A DNA stretch of 64,000 nt from Trichoplax adhaerens (lineage: Eukaryota > Placozoa > Uniplacotomia > Trichoplacea > Trichoplacidae): positions 390,393-454,392 of the forward strand of contig NW_002060961.1 in the NCBI RefSeq assembly GCF_000150275.1. Reading direction: 5' to 3'. A model generated the notes under the pieces. The model searched no databases. It saw nothing but the letters and a program-made list of their open reading frames with translations, and was not told the DNA's origin. The position numbers were made by a program, and so were the translations under genes. Shown in pieces: positions 1 to 20,959 of the stretch. Each line of letters begins with the position of its first letter. Position 1 is the first letter of the stretch.

Positions 1-6471
<6,471 letters not shown>

Positions 6472-6789
6472 TTTCTATTGTTTGAATTAATTAAAATCAA
6501 GAGCTACATGAGATGTTGATCAAATTGCAATCTCTACCAGCGAAAGGCTGAAGCGTCACAACATCCACTCATTCTCCCAGCATTATAATATTGACTATCA
6601 TACAGAATGGACAGTAATATTTTAACGACTTATCGTAGCGCTAGTAAAATTGTAGAACCTCCATCTACTTGAATACATACATTTTCAATCGATGATTGAT
6701 TGCCAGGTGGCGGATTTCGCGGCATCAATACAATACGACTGCACTGACGAACGGTGAACTGGCGGCTAAAATAGTGAAAATAATGCTTA

Positions 6790-7850
6790 CTAATAATACA
6801 GTACGGTAATATACTGTATTGCAATGATTGGGAGCGAACTGTGTACAGTACTATAGGCAAATTTACTTTTGGGACTGTATAGTACAGTACAATGTACAGT
6901 ACAGTAGTTCAGTGCTGTACTGTACACTGTACACTGTCTACACGTGACTGGACTTTTTATTGTGTCTCGCCGAAAACAACTTAGGTACAGTGTACAGTGC
7001 ATTGTACTGAGCTAAACTCAGTGAATAGTACTGTGATGGCTTCATGAAAATTTTGGGATTGATTTTACCTACAGTACTGAACTATACATGTGTACACTGT
7101 ACAGTACATTATACTGAGCCATACTCAGTGAATAGTACTGTGATGGCTTCATGAAAATTTTGGGATTGATTTTACCTGTACAGTACTGTACTCTACCGTG
7201 TACAGTACATTATACTGAACCATACTGTACTGTACTGTACTGTGATGGCTTAATGAAAATCCTTTCGATTGATTTTACCGACAGTGCGCAGTACATTGTA
7301 CTGAGCCATTCTCAGTCAATAGTACTGTACACTGTACACTGTAAAGTACTGTGATGGCTTCATGAAAATCCTTTTGATTGATTTTACCTACAGTACAGTG
7401 TACAGTACATTGTACTGAGCCATACTCAGTCAATTGTACTGTACTACAGTATGATGGTTTAGTGAAAATCCTTTTGATTGATTTTACCTACAGTACTGTA
7501 CTGTACACTGCACAGTACTGTACTCTACAGTGCACAGTATATTGTACTGAGCCGTACTCAGTGAATAGTACTGTACTGTGATGGCTTCATGAAAATCCTT
7601 TTGATTGATTTTACCTACAGTGTATAGTGTACAGTACATTGTACTGAGCCATACTGTACTCAGTCAATAGTACTGTGATGGCGCAATGAAAATCCTTTCG
7701 ATTGATTAATTTTACCTACTGTACAGTACTGTACTATTCTACATACTGCTTGTATACTGTATGAGTGTACTGTACGTACGTACAATGCAGTACTGTACTG
7801 TACAGTACAGTGTACAGTACATCGATTTTACCGCAAAAAAAAAATGATAC
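6790..7850. repeat. Seven-copy tandem satellite with palindromic TGTACAGTAC core
   Basis: A unit of about 100-125 bp repeats head to tail. The anchor gtgatggcttcatgaaaat (with variants) starts at about 7033, 7140, 7242, 7351, 7451, 7578 and 7675. Each unit holds a conserved half (gatggcttcatgaaaatcc, then ttgattgattttacc) and a variable half of TACTGTACAGTA palindromes plus cattgtactgagccatact. Flanks 6790-7030 and 7720-7850 are palindrome-rich without the conserved half. It lies between the starts of SMARCA5 and the end of CREBBP. Short ORFs inside it are repeat artefacts. Confidence 0.9.
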
Positions 7851-7859
7851 TGTACTAGT

Positions 7860-9812
7860 GTAGTGTGTCACATATTGTGTATACGCGCAATTTCTCTCTC
7901 TTTGACTTTTGAAAGGCTGTAAAAGGCCCTGTTCTCTTAATCCAAGTGAGTTATCGATGTCGTGCTACTCTCTGATTCTCTGTGTTTCTTCTGATATGAT
8001 TTCCAATCATTCTACTTTCTCTCTATAAATAAACTGGCTTTCTCTGTATTATTTGTATGAGTATTGACTCACGTATTCCATACAAAACATGACATACTCT
8101 ACTGTACAAGTGTACAGTACAGTACAGTACAGTAGAGTTCAGCCCGCTCCACATGGCAGTACTGTAATCCCCTTGCTAATGTAAAACTAGTGATACTGGA
8201 AGTATTATCCAGTAATATCTACTAACTTTTACTGCAAGGAGGGAGAAGTTTCTCATAACGAGACTACTTATGCAGATCACTAGGAAAATTCTGACGTTAC
8301 AGCAACCGCTGCATTGAAAAATAATACGTCACTATAGAAATGAAAAATTGCAACTGAGCAGATGACTAGACATCTTTTGTTCTGAAATCAATACTGTACG
8401 CTGTATATAAAGTAGAGTACAGAACTGCAAAAAGGAGAAAAACAATTGTTAATAAATAAAAGGACTTGTAAAAAAAGTCCCTGATGGTACAGTACTGTAC
8501 AGCTTAGTATCGCAATCTTTCCAGTACTCTTTCCAAGGTCGTACAGTACTGTAATAACAGGGACAACTAGAAGAAAACCTTTCTACAACTGTCCATGACT
8601 GTACTCAACCAAGTCCCTATTCGCAGTCACAGATGTAAAAGTAAAAGCAAACCTACAAATCTATAATGTACATTGTACAATAGACTACGTACAGTATAGC
8701 AGCTAGAATTATATAGCACAGATAGAAGCCAGAAAATTGTACAGTCATCGATTAAAAAACGACTTCTAAATTTTGATACTACAGCCTGGACAGTACGCGT
8801 CCGCATGTTACGTATGAGCACCGTACTAGAATACAGTATATTGTACAGTATAGCGTATTATGCTGTCGTTTGCAACTTTGTATTATCAATTTATCACTCG
8901 CTCATGATTCCATATGGAACGCAACCCATACGGCTTCACTATACCCTACTGTACATGCACAATATTGAAGAGTAAAATAATGGGTTATCAATACACTTTA
9001 CACTACAAAAAAACTGAAGCTAAAATCACGTCATTAAAAGTGTCCTATCCAGCCGAGCCGGTGAGCATTGCCATTGCTAATACACACATAATTGGTTAAT
9101 TATACTCGTATTATTGGTACCAATTCGATTTTATTACATTTGCTGGTACTTTACTTAAATATAATAGTTTCAGATAAACAAATTTATACATCACTATTAC
9201 TTTGATAAAAACTAACATGTACAATAAATAATAATATAATTATCATATTACGGTTGTATCGAATAATGATAGTAGTAGTGCAGTAAAGATAAACAGTAAA
9301 ACAGATGATATCACAAATAGACAAGGTAGAACATGATGCCCTATGTCAAAAAAATTTCTTCACTTTTTTATCATATAGTATAAAATTTCAGACGTATTGC
9401 TGTAAAGCTGAGCGACAGTAACCCTTTGAGAATTCGAATCCTATATCGATTGTATTATCGGTGCAATTTGATGACTGAAATAGATACGTTAAAAACCCTT
9501 CATGTAATTGGTGTCTTTACAAAATTACAAATAAAGTTCGGAAATCCAATCTCAAAGCCCTTCTTGCAGTACTTAACAGGACTTTCGATTAGAATAGGAC
9601 GTATTTCTTGGCAATATATCGAGTAAATATCTAGCATAAATGTCATTTTATACATCTGCAACTCATTACCACTTACAATGATCACGATTAGACACCAATA
9701 TTTCTCTACCAACTTACGATAGGGTAACAATAACAATACTGACTGACTCATCAAATTATTAATATAGGATAACATTAATTTCCAGATAAAAGAACTAGAT
9801 TAAATCGGAAAT
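7860..9812. other. Intergenic DNA downstream of CREBBP
   Basis: No exon-like sequence was recognised on either strand. Further TGTACAGTAC-type clusters lie at about 8100-8140, 8490-8510 and 8820-8850. The segment 9100-9812 should contain the CREBBP 3' UTR, with an AATAAA-type signal on the minus strand (ttttatt) near 9130. Confidence 0.5.
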
Positions 9813-12800
9813 CTACATTACATACTGACTTAGATGATCTTGAGATAATAACGGATCGTCATCCTGTCCTAGGTGATCACTAGCTATGTTGGTGGATGGT
9901 AAAGAGCTAACATTATTCATAGAAAAATTTGTATCTTGCATAATCGGTGACTGATTTGGCTTATGTGTCACCGAGGCCGGAGACTTGTTCGGTATAGGTG
10001 AAGCACCGATTTGATAAGACTGAGCTGGCCTTGGCGATAGAGATATATGAGGAGGTGAGGCCATCATAACATTAGAATGATATGACTGGTTTCTAGGAGA
10101 TAGCGCTGATTGTGCACCATGAGCTTGTTGATTGGCCATTGTAGGTGACATCACTTGTTGTTGCTGAGTTGGCGTTATACCTGCGCCACTTCGAATTTGA
10201 TGATTTTGAGGCGATACAACAGAAGCATTAGGCATTGATTGAGTCGGAGACATCACCTTTCCTTGGTGATTTTGCAGTCCCCTTGGGGATAATACATTGC
10301 CTTGAGGTGATACCATAGACGACGCAGGCAATGATTGAGCAGGAGACAAAACTCTCTGAGGCAGAGGATGCATATTTCTCGGAGACATAACTGGCGATTG
10401 TTGTTGAGATACACCGGCTTGCGATGTATGAGGAGAAATAACTCTATCTTGAAAATTTCTAGGTGGTATAATGATACTTCTTTGATTCACGTTCGGTGGT
10501 GCCTGAGGCACTGAAGGTGTTGATAACACTCCTTGTTGAGATGCTGATAAATTTCTTGAGGACACCGCTGGATTTTGCCCTATAAGTCCTTGTGAAGACG
10601 AAATAACCTGTTGCTGTGAAGATACCACATTACGTGACTGAAAACTGTTACGCTGCTGGGCAATTCCAGCCGGCGGTCCATGGGTTGACTGAGTTGGTGA
10701 CATGACTCTTTGCTGTGGAGTCATAGTATTTAGTGATGTCTTATTAACGTTTTGATGCAATGGGCCTTTTACAACGCGTTGCTGAGACATTCGTGGGTTT
10801 TGACCCATAACTGGCTGCGTCATAAATCTTTGTGATTGTTGCACACCAGATGGTTGCTGTTGCATAACCGAACCTGATTTTATTTGATTATTACCGTTAA
10901 TAGGATTCGATGAAATCATTTGCGTCGGATGTGACGCTTGCAATTGCTGCTGCGGCATCTGCACCTGTCGAATTTGGTTATGTTGAAGACCTTGAGGCCG
11001 TGATTGTTGTTGCAGCGGTTGTTGAAATTGTTGTGCTGCCATTTGACGTTGTGGTGGTTGCATTTGATGCGACTGTTGCTGCTGCTGTTGTTGTTGTTGA
11101 AAATGTTGCCTATTTGGCTGATTATTCAAGCGTTGCATTGTTGGGTTAGCTTGGCCAGGATATATTTGCTGCTTATTCATTTGTTGTTGCAGTTGCACTT
11201 GCTTATTGGGAAGGAATTGATTTGATGGATCTTGAGCAGATTTCACATAGTTTCCAGTCATACTATTTGTTGGGTTCTGATTAACATTATTAGGTACAGA
11301 ATGTTGATAGTTATTTTGTAACATCTGTAGCATTTTCTGTTTTTGTTCTGTCATAACTTTAGGCGCTTTTGAAGGATCCATATGTTGTACGGCAAGGTCA
11401 TTGTTTCGATTTAAATTTCTATTAATGTCCGGTCGTACAGGATTTCGATAAGGTTGATAATTATTTTCTGAAGATGTAAACGTTTGTCGCCCAACAGCAG
11501 GATTATTACCCAGAGATGATGGTGACTGTGAGATCAACGATGGTGATGCGTTTCGTAATTGCCCTCTACCCATACCAATTTGCATTGTATGAGGATTACG
11601 TCCTTGTTTTAATGCGTCCTTAGAGCCGATGTTGTTAGGTGGTCCACGAGAAGGACCACCCTGCATCGAATTATATGCAACTTGACTTCTAACAGTTTGT
11701 TGAATAGGCTCTTGGGAGACAAATTGGTTATTGTATGCAGGAGTACTAGTTTGCATTACAGCCATTCGCCTTCTTGTCCATTGATCACGTTGCATCTGCT
11801 GCATACGTAATTTTTGTTTAATACTTGAACAGAATGGAACTGGACAATGGTTATCGTTACAAGTTTTTGCATGATAGCAACAAAGTGCTATGAGCTGCTT
11901 GCAAACATGACAACCAGAGTTTTTCGTTTTACAGTTCTTACTATGCTGAACTATCCACTTCATTTTATTACAACTTTTTACATCGCATCCAGGGCAAGTA
12001 CAAGCATGCTGCAATGACCAGACACATCGTTGTATTGATAGGCGTCGTGATTCTTGTGGATTTCGAGATTTATCATCACCATTACATTCATTCCCTAAAT
12101 CTAAGCCCAATTTCTCCATTTTGTGTTCATGTCCAAATTTATCATAACAGGATAAACATAAATCAAAGTCCTAAAAAATTCAGGATAGAAATTATTACAG
12201 ACATATTATCATAATACTGATGCAACGATATACTTACATCACATATCGAACAATGGTATCTTGTTTCAACGTGATTACTACAATTGTTACACGTGTATAC
12301 GAATCTGTCTTGCCCTTGATTATGCAATTCTACTAGCATTGCTATTGTCGAGTACTTTGCTCGCCTTAATGAGGAAAATTCAAAGTGCTTTTCACGAGCT
12401 AACGTTAAAAATGCATCACGACCATCCATTAAATCACAAGACATGACTAAGTCTGGATCTTTTATATCTGGTACTTCTTTCGCCTCTTCCACAGAGTATA
12501 ATCGGATGACAAAGAATACCTAAAGATGTTAAACATAATGAAATAGGGTTATGTTTCTTCAGTTATGAAAACAGTGAGAATAGCACTGATAATAAAGAAC
12601 CTCTTTATGTTTTTCCATAGTTGCAAATAGCCGCTGCGTAAGATCCGTTCCAGCATATGGATTCTTTTTATTTTTTCGTGTATTATTTGTCTTACTTTTG
12701 CTATTTTTCTTCATTTTCCCCTTCTTTGCCGTTTTTTTCGTACCATTAGAACCCTAAAACAATGAATCACGAAAGCATGATCAATACTTGATCTAATCTA

Positions 12801-15800
12801 TCTAATATCGAGCTTTCTGAATAATCCAAGCCACAGCTAACGCTGTTGTCTACCTGTCCAGCAGCTTCAGCCGCCGCACTCGCCTTTCTCTCCTGCTCTT
12901 CTTGATCTATTTCCTTAATATTCTCTTCTAGAACATTTGGCCAGAAATCGCCCTCGAAATATGCCAACTGATTAGCACTGGTAATGTTTTCTTCCTGTGA
13001 CATTCTATGGATATCCTATAAGTCAATAATCGATAGAAATTGATATTTATAATTATACGCTAAAAAGATTGTCTCGCAACTTAAACTAACCTTGTAATCA
13101 ACAACTACACTCTCTTTCTTGGCCTTATCAAGCATCCTTTTGTACCACTCTTGCAGGCGCTTAGGTTTGGGTATCTTTTGCTCAGGTGGATGACAGTGAA
13201 AGATATAGTCATCACCTTCGCTTGGAGGACAAGCCCAAATATGTGCCATTGTATAACTAAATATGATAATAGAATAAGGAACCCTAAGAGCCTGCAAAAT
13301 TTAATAACAATATCGAAGTTTAAACGCACCCAATTTTCTTAACAAATTCGAGATAACCAATGAGAATCTCATGATATACATCAGTTCGAAGATTGCTAGG
13401 CTTGAAAAAATGTACGCTGTCCAGATATGATACATATACTCGTCTGCAATGGACATAGAATATGGAAACGTTATCAGTTTCTTTAGTAATTATGATACAA
13501 TGAAAAAGCCATATAAAACCGATGTTAATACAGTTGTACTACGAATGTTCATAATACATGAAAGATATCGCATCATCATTTAAAACATCTTACCTTTTGT
13601 TAGGGGGTGAGCAATCTGTTCCATATTCCTGAACATGCATACCAAAGAAGCATACATCTGTTCCGTCAATTTCTTCAAAAACGAATAGGGCTTTAGCACG
13701 ATATGGGAATGACTCTGGAAATTGATCTTGAAATCTGTAAGAAATTAATACAATCTCTTAAATTCAAATGTATGAGGCAAAGACAACTCCAAAAGACATA
13801 CTTACTTTGTCCTCATTCCCTGCTTCACCTCTACAGTTTTTTCAACATTCGATACCATCCGCACGGTAACATTACCGGCACCCTTGCCTTTTAAGAAATT
13901 ATTGACTCTCTTTTCTATGTGATCACTTAAATTCGAATCTGGAAGTTCTACAAGAGATATTATATCTTCAGACCAATGTTACTTAAATAGTCTACGTACA
14001 GTTTAGTACTTACTGTTAGCTGAATATTTACTATCTCTTTTCCTTGATCCAGAAGTTTTCAAACAATGACTACATATGTACCTATCGTTAAATATTAAAA
14101 CACAACTGCTCAAAAGGAGATCAATCTTTCCGACGAATTTTATCTTTTAACTTACCCATTAGATGATAGTTGATCATAGTGAAGGACACAAATGGAATGA
14201 AACTTTCGTCCACAGTCTATGCAAGCTGTCCAGCTGAAATCGTATCAAGGTGCACCTTAAAACACTTTCTGTTATGATTAGCTAAAAGTCAAGGAACTTA
14301 CGGTTCAGGTTCTAAGTGATCATTTGTTTTCTTTTTAAAGTATTTCTTCGGTATAGCACTATCAAGATATCCCATACTGTTAATTAGTACATGTATACAC
14401 AGTGACAAATAATAGGGTAAATATGTATATTCTGTATTACAAACTTTTTATTTACCTCTGAGGGATGATCGGGTCATCTCCTATTCTAACATTCTCACCT
14501 TCGATTTCACTATAACACTTTTCACAGAAATGGTATCTACATTTACGATTAGAAATCACGTTATAACATACACGTAGATAGTGTGATAATTGTAATAGTC
14601 TAATTTTAACATTACGATACCTGTCTTGATAAGTCCAATAAACTTTGTCTCTTGGGATAGTACACAGTTGTTTTCCATAACAACACAATACTTGAGGGTT
14701 GAAAACATACTGTAAAATAGTTATGGCATCTTAATATGTTATCTCATAACGACGTAAATTCAACATGCTTTCGAATTATGCTGTATATCATTATTAATGA
14801 TGTAAAGGAAAGTACCTTTTTCCCGCAACAGTAATGAAAACCTCTCATGACAGGGGTAATTTCTTTTTCAAATAGCTCAGCAAGCTTTAACGTAAAATAG
14901 AGATATATTGAATCAGATAATTGTATTGCTTGCTACCAATATGACAAGTAATAAATGTTACCTTAGTGCACTGCTTGTGGACTCTCGTATTTTTCTTGTT
15001 GTATAACCAGGCATTTTCAAACATCAACCACATATCATCACAAAACTAATCCAAACAAAGTTATTATCAAAAACTTTTTTTAATACTTAATAGAGACAGT
15101 AGAGATAAACTGAGCACTTACTCCCCATGGGCTTTTGTACATTCCTTGATGCAGACGGCGACTAATTGTAGATAAATCCATAGGATGCTTTATGATATCA
15201 AAATAATCCTTTCAAAAGATAAATGCGATCGTTATAAAGAATCAAGCATATAGCTTGATAAATATTACTTCAACATATTTTCATTCTAGTGCATACTGGA
15301 ATATTCAATACTTTCGGATCAACCGGCTCTCTGAAAGGCTCAGCATCAGCGGAGCTAGATAACTTCTGTAATACTGCCATCAAGGGTTGATGCAACTCCT
15401 CTTTGCTGAACACTGCAATGGTAATGATGAGTTAATAATGTACTACCACATATTTATTCCTTTATAGTTACAAATCCAAGTAGTTAATAAAGCAGTACTT
15501 TTCTTTTCGGAAACAGATTTCCGTGAATTCGACATTTCATCGCAAGGGGAAGATACCCTAGAAGAATTGTTGGACGCCGAAGGATCACCACCACGAGCCT
15601 ATTTATACGAGCGCAAATACCGATGCGAATCATGTGTGATTAAATAGCCTGTTTCACCTTGTTAATACACCATACACAACTTTGCAAAGATAATTAGTTT
15701 ATTGAGAATGTCTACCTTCGTGTTCGGTAAGGCTGGATTTAAATTTTGAATCAATTGTTTCGATATCGGTTTATCGTTGTTTGCTAAAGGCACTTGAGAA

Positions 15801-18800
15801 TTTTCCCGATTGGGCAAAAAATTTACTCCTTCTTTCGCTTCAAAAATAATATCAACGACTACTTTAATGCTATAAACTTCATATCAATACACTAGTAAAA
15901 ATAGTTACCTAAACGAGTTTTACGTTTTTCTTCCAATTCCTTCTTTATCTTGTAGATTTTCACGGCTAACATTTGATAATACTCTTCCTATATTTTTAAA
16001 GTTTGTTCAATTACTTAATGAGCAGCGTATAATTGAATACTTTTAATCTCACGCTACTTGGAAATAAACTACGGCTACCAGCCAAAACAACAATCCATTA
16101 CCTTGCTATTAGCCTTTTGATACATATCACGCTCTACGTCATGTGCATACGTAATCAGCCGCACTTTGCGCTCGTCTTTAATCATAATTGCTGGAGGTGG
16201 AAGGATAGCTCCAATCCTAGTTAGAGTGACCAGAGTTTGTTATCTTACAGTCCAAAATAATACTAATCAATGTGACATTAACCTCAAACAAACAGGGACT
16301 ACTTACAGTTTTTGCGCCATATGTTTTCTTAAACTGTTATGTATTTCGTCCCTCCATGATCTCGCATGATTATTAATGCTTAAAAATACGGAGTCAAATT
16401 TATTAATTGTAGCACAGGAAGATGAATATTATTTTAGGAATTAAAATAATAACTTGTACGCAAACTACTTCGTAATAATTGATTACCCAGACTTGGCGTC
16501 TACTGTCGCTGATATGAAACCTGCGGTACGATTTCCATTAGCTATATAAAATGATTTGCATGCGTAGCTTAATAACAAATAATAATTCAAGAAGCATCAG
16601 CAATTCAAAATAAAAAATACTTACCCAACATTGTTGATGTTATGCCGTTTCTAATAGCTAGAGAGAATATTAAAAATGTTCGTTAACATATTACTAATAT
16701 TATACATTGAACCATATCTATCTTTAGGTAATACATACAGGCATTTGCAAATTGCATCATATCAGGGCGCAGCTGCGGCTTCCGGTTAGTAATCAAATCT
16801 ATAGTATTGAAGATGCATAAAAATAATTAAAAAATTGATGAAGAAACCAGTAATACAATTGCATAGCAGAAGGCTATTCTCACGTTGATTTGGTCCCTTC
16901 AATATTCCGCATATTGGACAATCAGTACGAGAACAATTCTTCCAATGTGAAATTATCTGGCGTGAGGACGCACAATATAATACTACAAGATATTGAATAG
17001 ATCAGAATACTTAAATCAAGCGCTTACTTAATTTTTAAATAATTCATAAAGTAGTAAAATAGACAAGCGAACAAGTATACGCAAATTCACATATCTATTA
17101 TATAATCCTTGCATGGCTATTTTTACGGTGGAAAAAATTGACAGTAAAGATTTGTTAGTAGGGTTTTTATTTATACCTGGGCAGGATTTACCCTCCTGAC
17201 AATTTGACATATGGGCCAAAACTCCTTTCATGGAGGTACAATGAGGTATTTCGCATTCTTTACTAGTTTCATTGCGGCTGTCTTTTCGTTGGCATTTATG
17301 AGCGTGGAGTAGAAGAATTAATTGCTGCTGGAGTAATTTACATTTATCCGGATCGTGAACGGTGATATTTGGCTGAAAAGGATTAACGGTATGATTTAAA
17401 ATGTCATTGCACAAGGATTTAATATATTTGATTACACGATATAGGCTGAGAAATGAAATGCTTATTATAAACAAATACGAGTAATATTACTTTACAAATA
17501 GAAGGGTCAACAACATAAAATAGTACAGGATCGAAACTTTACGGTATCTGCAGTTAATAGAGTAGTTATACCAAATTTATCGCACATGCTATTAAATGAA
17601 AATGTGCCATTAATTACCAATGGAGTGTCTTTTAAATCTGTAGGGCATACTGAATTTCCAGGGTTAATCGCATGACCATTGCTTAACTTTTCTTGATTAG
17701 AAGAAATGGGAGATCTACCGGAAGACTAAATGTAGAAAGAATAAACAAGATGCGGCGGCATTAATCAAGACAGCACAAGTGCTATAGAATCATCGAGATT
17801 TATTGTATAAGCACTTCTGGATAAAAAGATCAATACATCTTCAGTTTCACATTTTAGGACAATTATACCGAAGAAAGATCGCGCGATACAGTAGCATTAA
17901 ATATAACTCTTTCAATTTAATTAATTTATACAACTGATTAATTCATCATCTTATCTTAATACACAGTGTAAAGATGATATCATATACGAACCATGAAAAA
18001 GGATTTATCATAACTATCAGGCTCGCTTTTGACTATTGGCATAGCAGCAGACGGACCCAGCCTCTGCTCATTGCCAACATGTGGGCCATTGATATTGGCT
18101 GTGCCGTTGCTAAAATTATTAATGTCGTTTGCAAACGACATCATGGGCGTAGCCATACCAGCCACAGGTGGCGTCACTTGATTACTTGATGGTGTCGATG
18201 GTGCTGAAGTCGGTGCATCATTGTTATTGCCGCTAATATTATTTCGGTTATTGGTATTATCATCATTATTGTAAAGTTGGCCACTTCCGATGCTATCGCT
18301 AGAACCTGATGATGCTATGCCATTGGTCTCCGATATATTAGCTTTGCCTGTCGGCTGTAGAATATCATCCGGTAATTCATCCTCAAGATCATATAAACTA
18401 GATAGCTCTACTTCTATCAAAGTCAAGAAAATGATACAACATAAAAATGTTGCTATTGCAAAGTGTTATTTTGCAAGGTAGAAATGCTTGTCCAGAACCG
18501 TACAACATTGAAAAAGCAATCAATGAAAAATCTATCCATGTTTTAATTGACTGCGAAACAACATCGTTGCAAGTCAAGCCAATTTATTACATGTACTATT
18601 CGGTTAATAGAACCTCTTTAGCTATAGACTGGACTTACCATACATAAAGTAGCAAATTACTATCAGTATAGAAGAAATATTTTTAGTTTTATAATTGAAC
18701 TGTTGATCATACAGACGATTGATCAACAAAAGATGATAGCCTGTTTGAAAATAGAGCGGAGCCATGTTGGAAATCTGAATTGAAACCGAATATTCAGGTA

Positions 18801-19830
18801 TGCTCTTGTTTTACTCTGAGTCATGTACTTCAGTAAGAATACAACGGATTTTAGTGTCTGGTAATGTAAGACGTGAAAGTGTACCTATTCCTAAGAATGG
18901 CTGACAGGTTGGTAAGAAAAGCCTTGAGCTTTCTCGAATTTTGGCTCGTACCATCACGACCTTATAAAGGTAACAGCGATGGTAGAGTAGAGACTATGAT
19001 AGAAGTCAAAATTGGAAAAGGTTTCTCTTGACATCAACTAGTTCTATATAGTGTAATACGGTCAAGATCGCAGTGACTCAAAAGATGATTTTGAATACAA
19101 TACATGGAACTAGAGCTGATGATCGTAATGTAGGCACTATATTAATGCAAGGCTTATCAAGCGATCAGGTGTTGCTATCATTCAAAATTGAGAGGCAAAT
19201 TTCATCATCCAGTTACTCACTCCTGACTGTGTACAAGCGTACAAGGCAAATGTGAAAATGCTTTGATAGAGTAGAGTACGATACGCATTCGTATGCACAC
19301 TCTACTGACTACAGTGCAGTGTAGCACTATGTCACTCAGTACTAAAACGTAGTGTAGTGTGTGCATCGGTAAGGCGGAGTTTTATGCTCTTGTACTGCAG
19401 TACTGTATCTCGACTACAGTGTCAAGTCCAATAGTACTGTAGTAAGGCAAGTCTACAGTACTGTGGACAGTAAAGTAGGACGACCAGGATACTGTACAAT
19501 GTTCTATACAGTGTCCAAGTCAGTCTATTGGCCTATGGTGTTTGATAGCCAATGATGATGATCCGAGAGCATCAGTATTGTCCATCATCTACAGTACAAT
19601 TACTGTGCCTACAGTGGGATACTGTACACTGTACGGGAAAATGTCGGAAAAAATTGAACCTTCAAATCTCAATCGGCGGTATCGATTTTCTTCCTTAGTA
19701 AGCAGTTTATTTATTATTCAAACTTACGGGTACTTTCCACGGGAGATACAACAGATGAAGGCGGCGATAACCGGGGTTTCTTGATTGGTGGAGCGATGTC
19801 CTCAAACTGTGTGTCGGTTTTCTGACTCAT
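9813..19830 (-). CDS. CREBBP: CBP/p300 lysine acetyltransferase and transcriptional coactivator
   Basis: Acetylates histones and transcription factors in the nucleus. Exons: 19830-19728, 18413-17992, 17713-17543, 17372-17177, 16982-16884, 16798-16739, 16657-16625, 16541-16487, 16378-16307, 16216-16102, 15987-15909, 15837-15716, 15598-15499, 15412-15297, 15208-15122, 15045-14962, 14884-14816, 14709-14621, 14536-14456, 14376-14302, 14233-14156, 14081-14014, 13947-13806, 13734-13594, 13443-13330, 13256-13091, 13015-12854, 12753-12601, 12519-12238, 12170-9813: 1963 aa, all phases closing (exon 3 start least sure). Seen in order: N-terminal [10 protein letters not shown] and [14 protein letters not shown]1 (240-330), KIX (380-465), bromodomain (545-655, binding Asn626), RING/PHD (665-790), HAT (795-1090, with W931, Y941 and Y962 matching p300 W1436, Y1446 and Y1467), ZZ (1155-1195), TAZ2 (1215-1300), then a 660-residue Q/N/P/S-rich tail in one exon. 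The NCBD is only partly recognisable. Confidence 0.97.
18414..19727 (-). other. CREBBP intron 1 with palindromic repeats
   Basis: First intron, 1.3 kb, the longest of the gene. Between about 19270 and 19640 it carries TGTACAGT/ACTGTAC-type repeats like those in SMARCA5 intron 2 and the flanking intergenic DNA. I found no conserved exon inside. Confidence 0.6.
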
Positions 19831-20959
19831 TGTTAATGTAGAGAAAACACTGGAGTCGTAAGCGACAACACATACATCTGCAAATGAGGGGGAAAAAAAA
19901 AAAACCACTTACTAAAACAGCATGAAAAATGAACAAATCATCACATCCACACAATATCCAACAATAAACAACTATAGCAACATAACGAGTACAGTAGAAG
20001 GTAAAAGGTAGCTTCCAATAGCACCACAGCTAAATTGTAATTCCATTTTTACTTTTTATAACATTGTAAATGGATTGATTGCTTTTTTTACTATTATTGG
20101 ACTTTTTTCTACATCTGTTTATCGCTGTCACGCATAGTGTGCATGTATCCATTTCCAGCTGTACAAGACACATGACTGTCATACACTGTACAATAAAGAG
20201 TTTCTATCTTCAGATAAACAGTCCAGGACGTCTAGTCTAATCACTGTACAATCCTACCATGATGCTACACTATACAGTCAATTTACTTTCTGATCCAGTC
20301 CAGCAGTGGTTACCGTACTGTAGCCTATACTGTGTTGTGTCAAGTGAAAATTGTAGTAGACAAGCTATAACAATTAGTGTATGAACTCAACATAGTATAC
20401 AAGCTGTAGAGGTCTTGTGATGAACATGTTGAGTCACTACCCTGCAGTCAGCCAAATGATGGTATTGGTTATCAAGTCAACGGTCATGTTAGTGCTCAAT
20501 CTGTCTAGTGACAGCGATACAGTATAGAGTTTTGTATGCAAAGGAGGAGAGCATCGTCAAACAACAAACACGAAATGAGAGAAAAAAGAATTTAATCGAG
20601 TATTGACGATGACTGGATAGTCATGCAATGGCTAGTAAAATACAGCAGGCTTCCTATTGGTATCAACATGTCAACGAATCCTACAGGGAATCAAAATACA
20701 CCAATTTCAATAGTAAAAAAAATTTCCACTTTTACCATGACGGTAGCGCACCAACAGCAAAGAAATAGGATAGTAAGCGATATCACGTCGCTCACAAGAA
20801 TATTTTCTACAATTAAAAAACAATTATCCAGGTAGCCGCGATCCAATGACTTTTCTTTGCAGATATTTCGTCGATGTTTACAACTTGTACAAAGCAAGTG
20901 ATAGCGATGTTTTATCAAATGAAAGAATTTTGTACACTTTCCTAGTCCTAATTCTTACT

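Noticed and set aside
6630-7581. Several short ORFs on both strands rich in Tyr, Cys, Thr, Val
   Set aside because: They are translations of the TGTACAGTAC satellite; frames change with copy length and no splice signals or homology accompany them.
6790-7850. CRISPR-like array of repeats and spacers
   Set aside because: Units are tandem and spacers are themselves variants of one palindrome; the genome is eukaryotic and no cas genes are present.
10910-11225. Plus-strand ORFs rich in Val/Ala/Leu opposite CREBBP
   Set aside because: They are antisense readings of the CAG/CAA glutamine runs of the CREBBP tail.
12767-12853. Extension of a CREBBP exon to a stop at 12767
   Set aside because: The donor at CAG|GTAGAC (12853) and the next exon ([11 protein letters not shown]) restore phase and homology; the extension is intron read-through.
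20623-20835. 70-aa plus-strand ORF
   Set aside because: No recognisable motif, no flanking exons, and composition like surrounding noncoding DNA.
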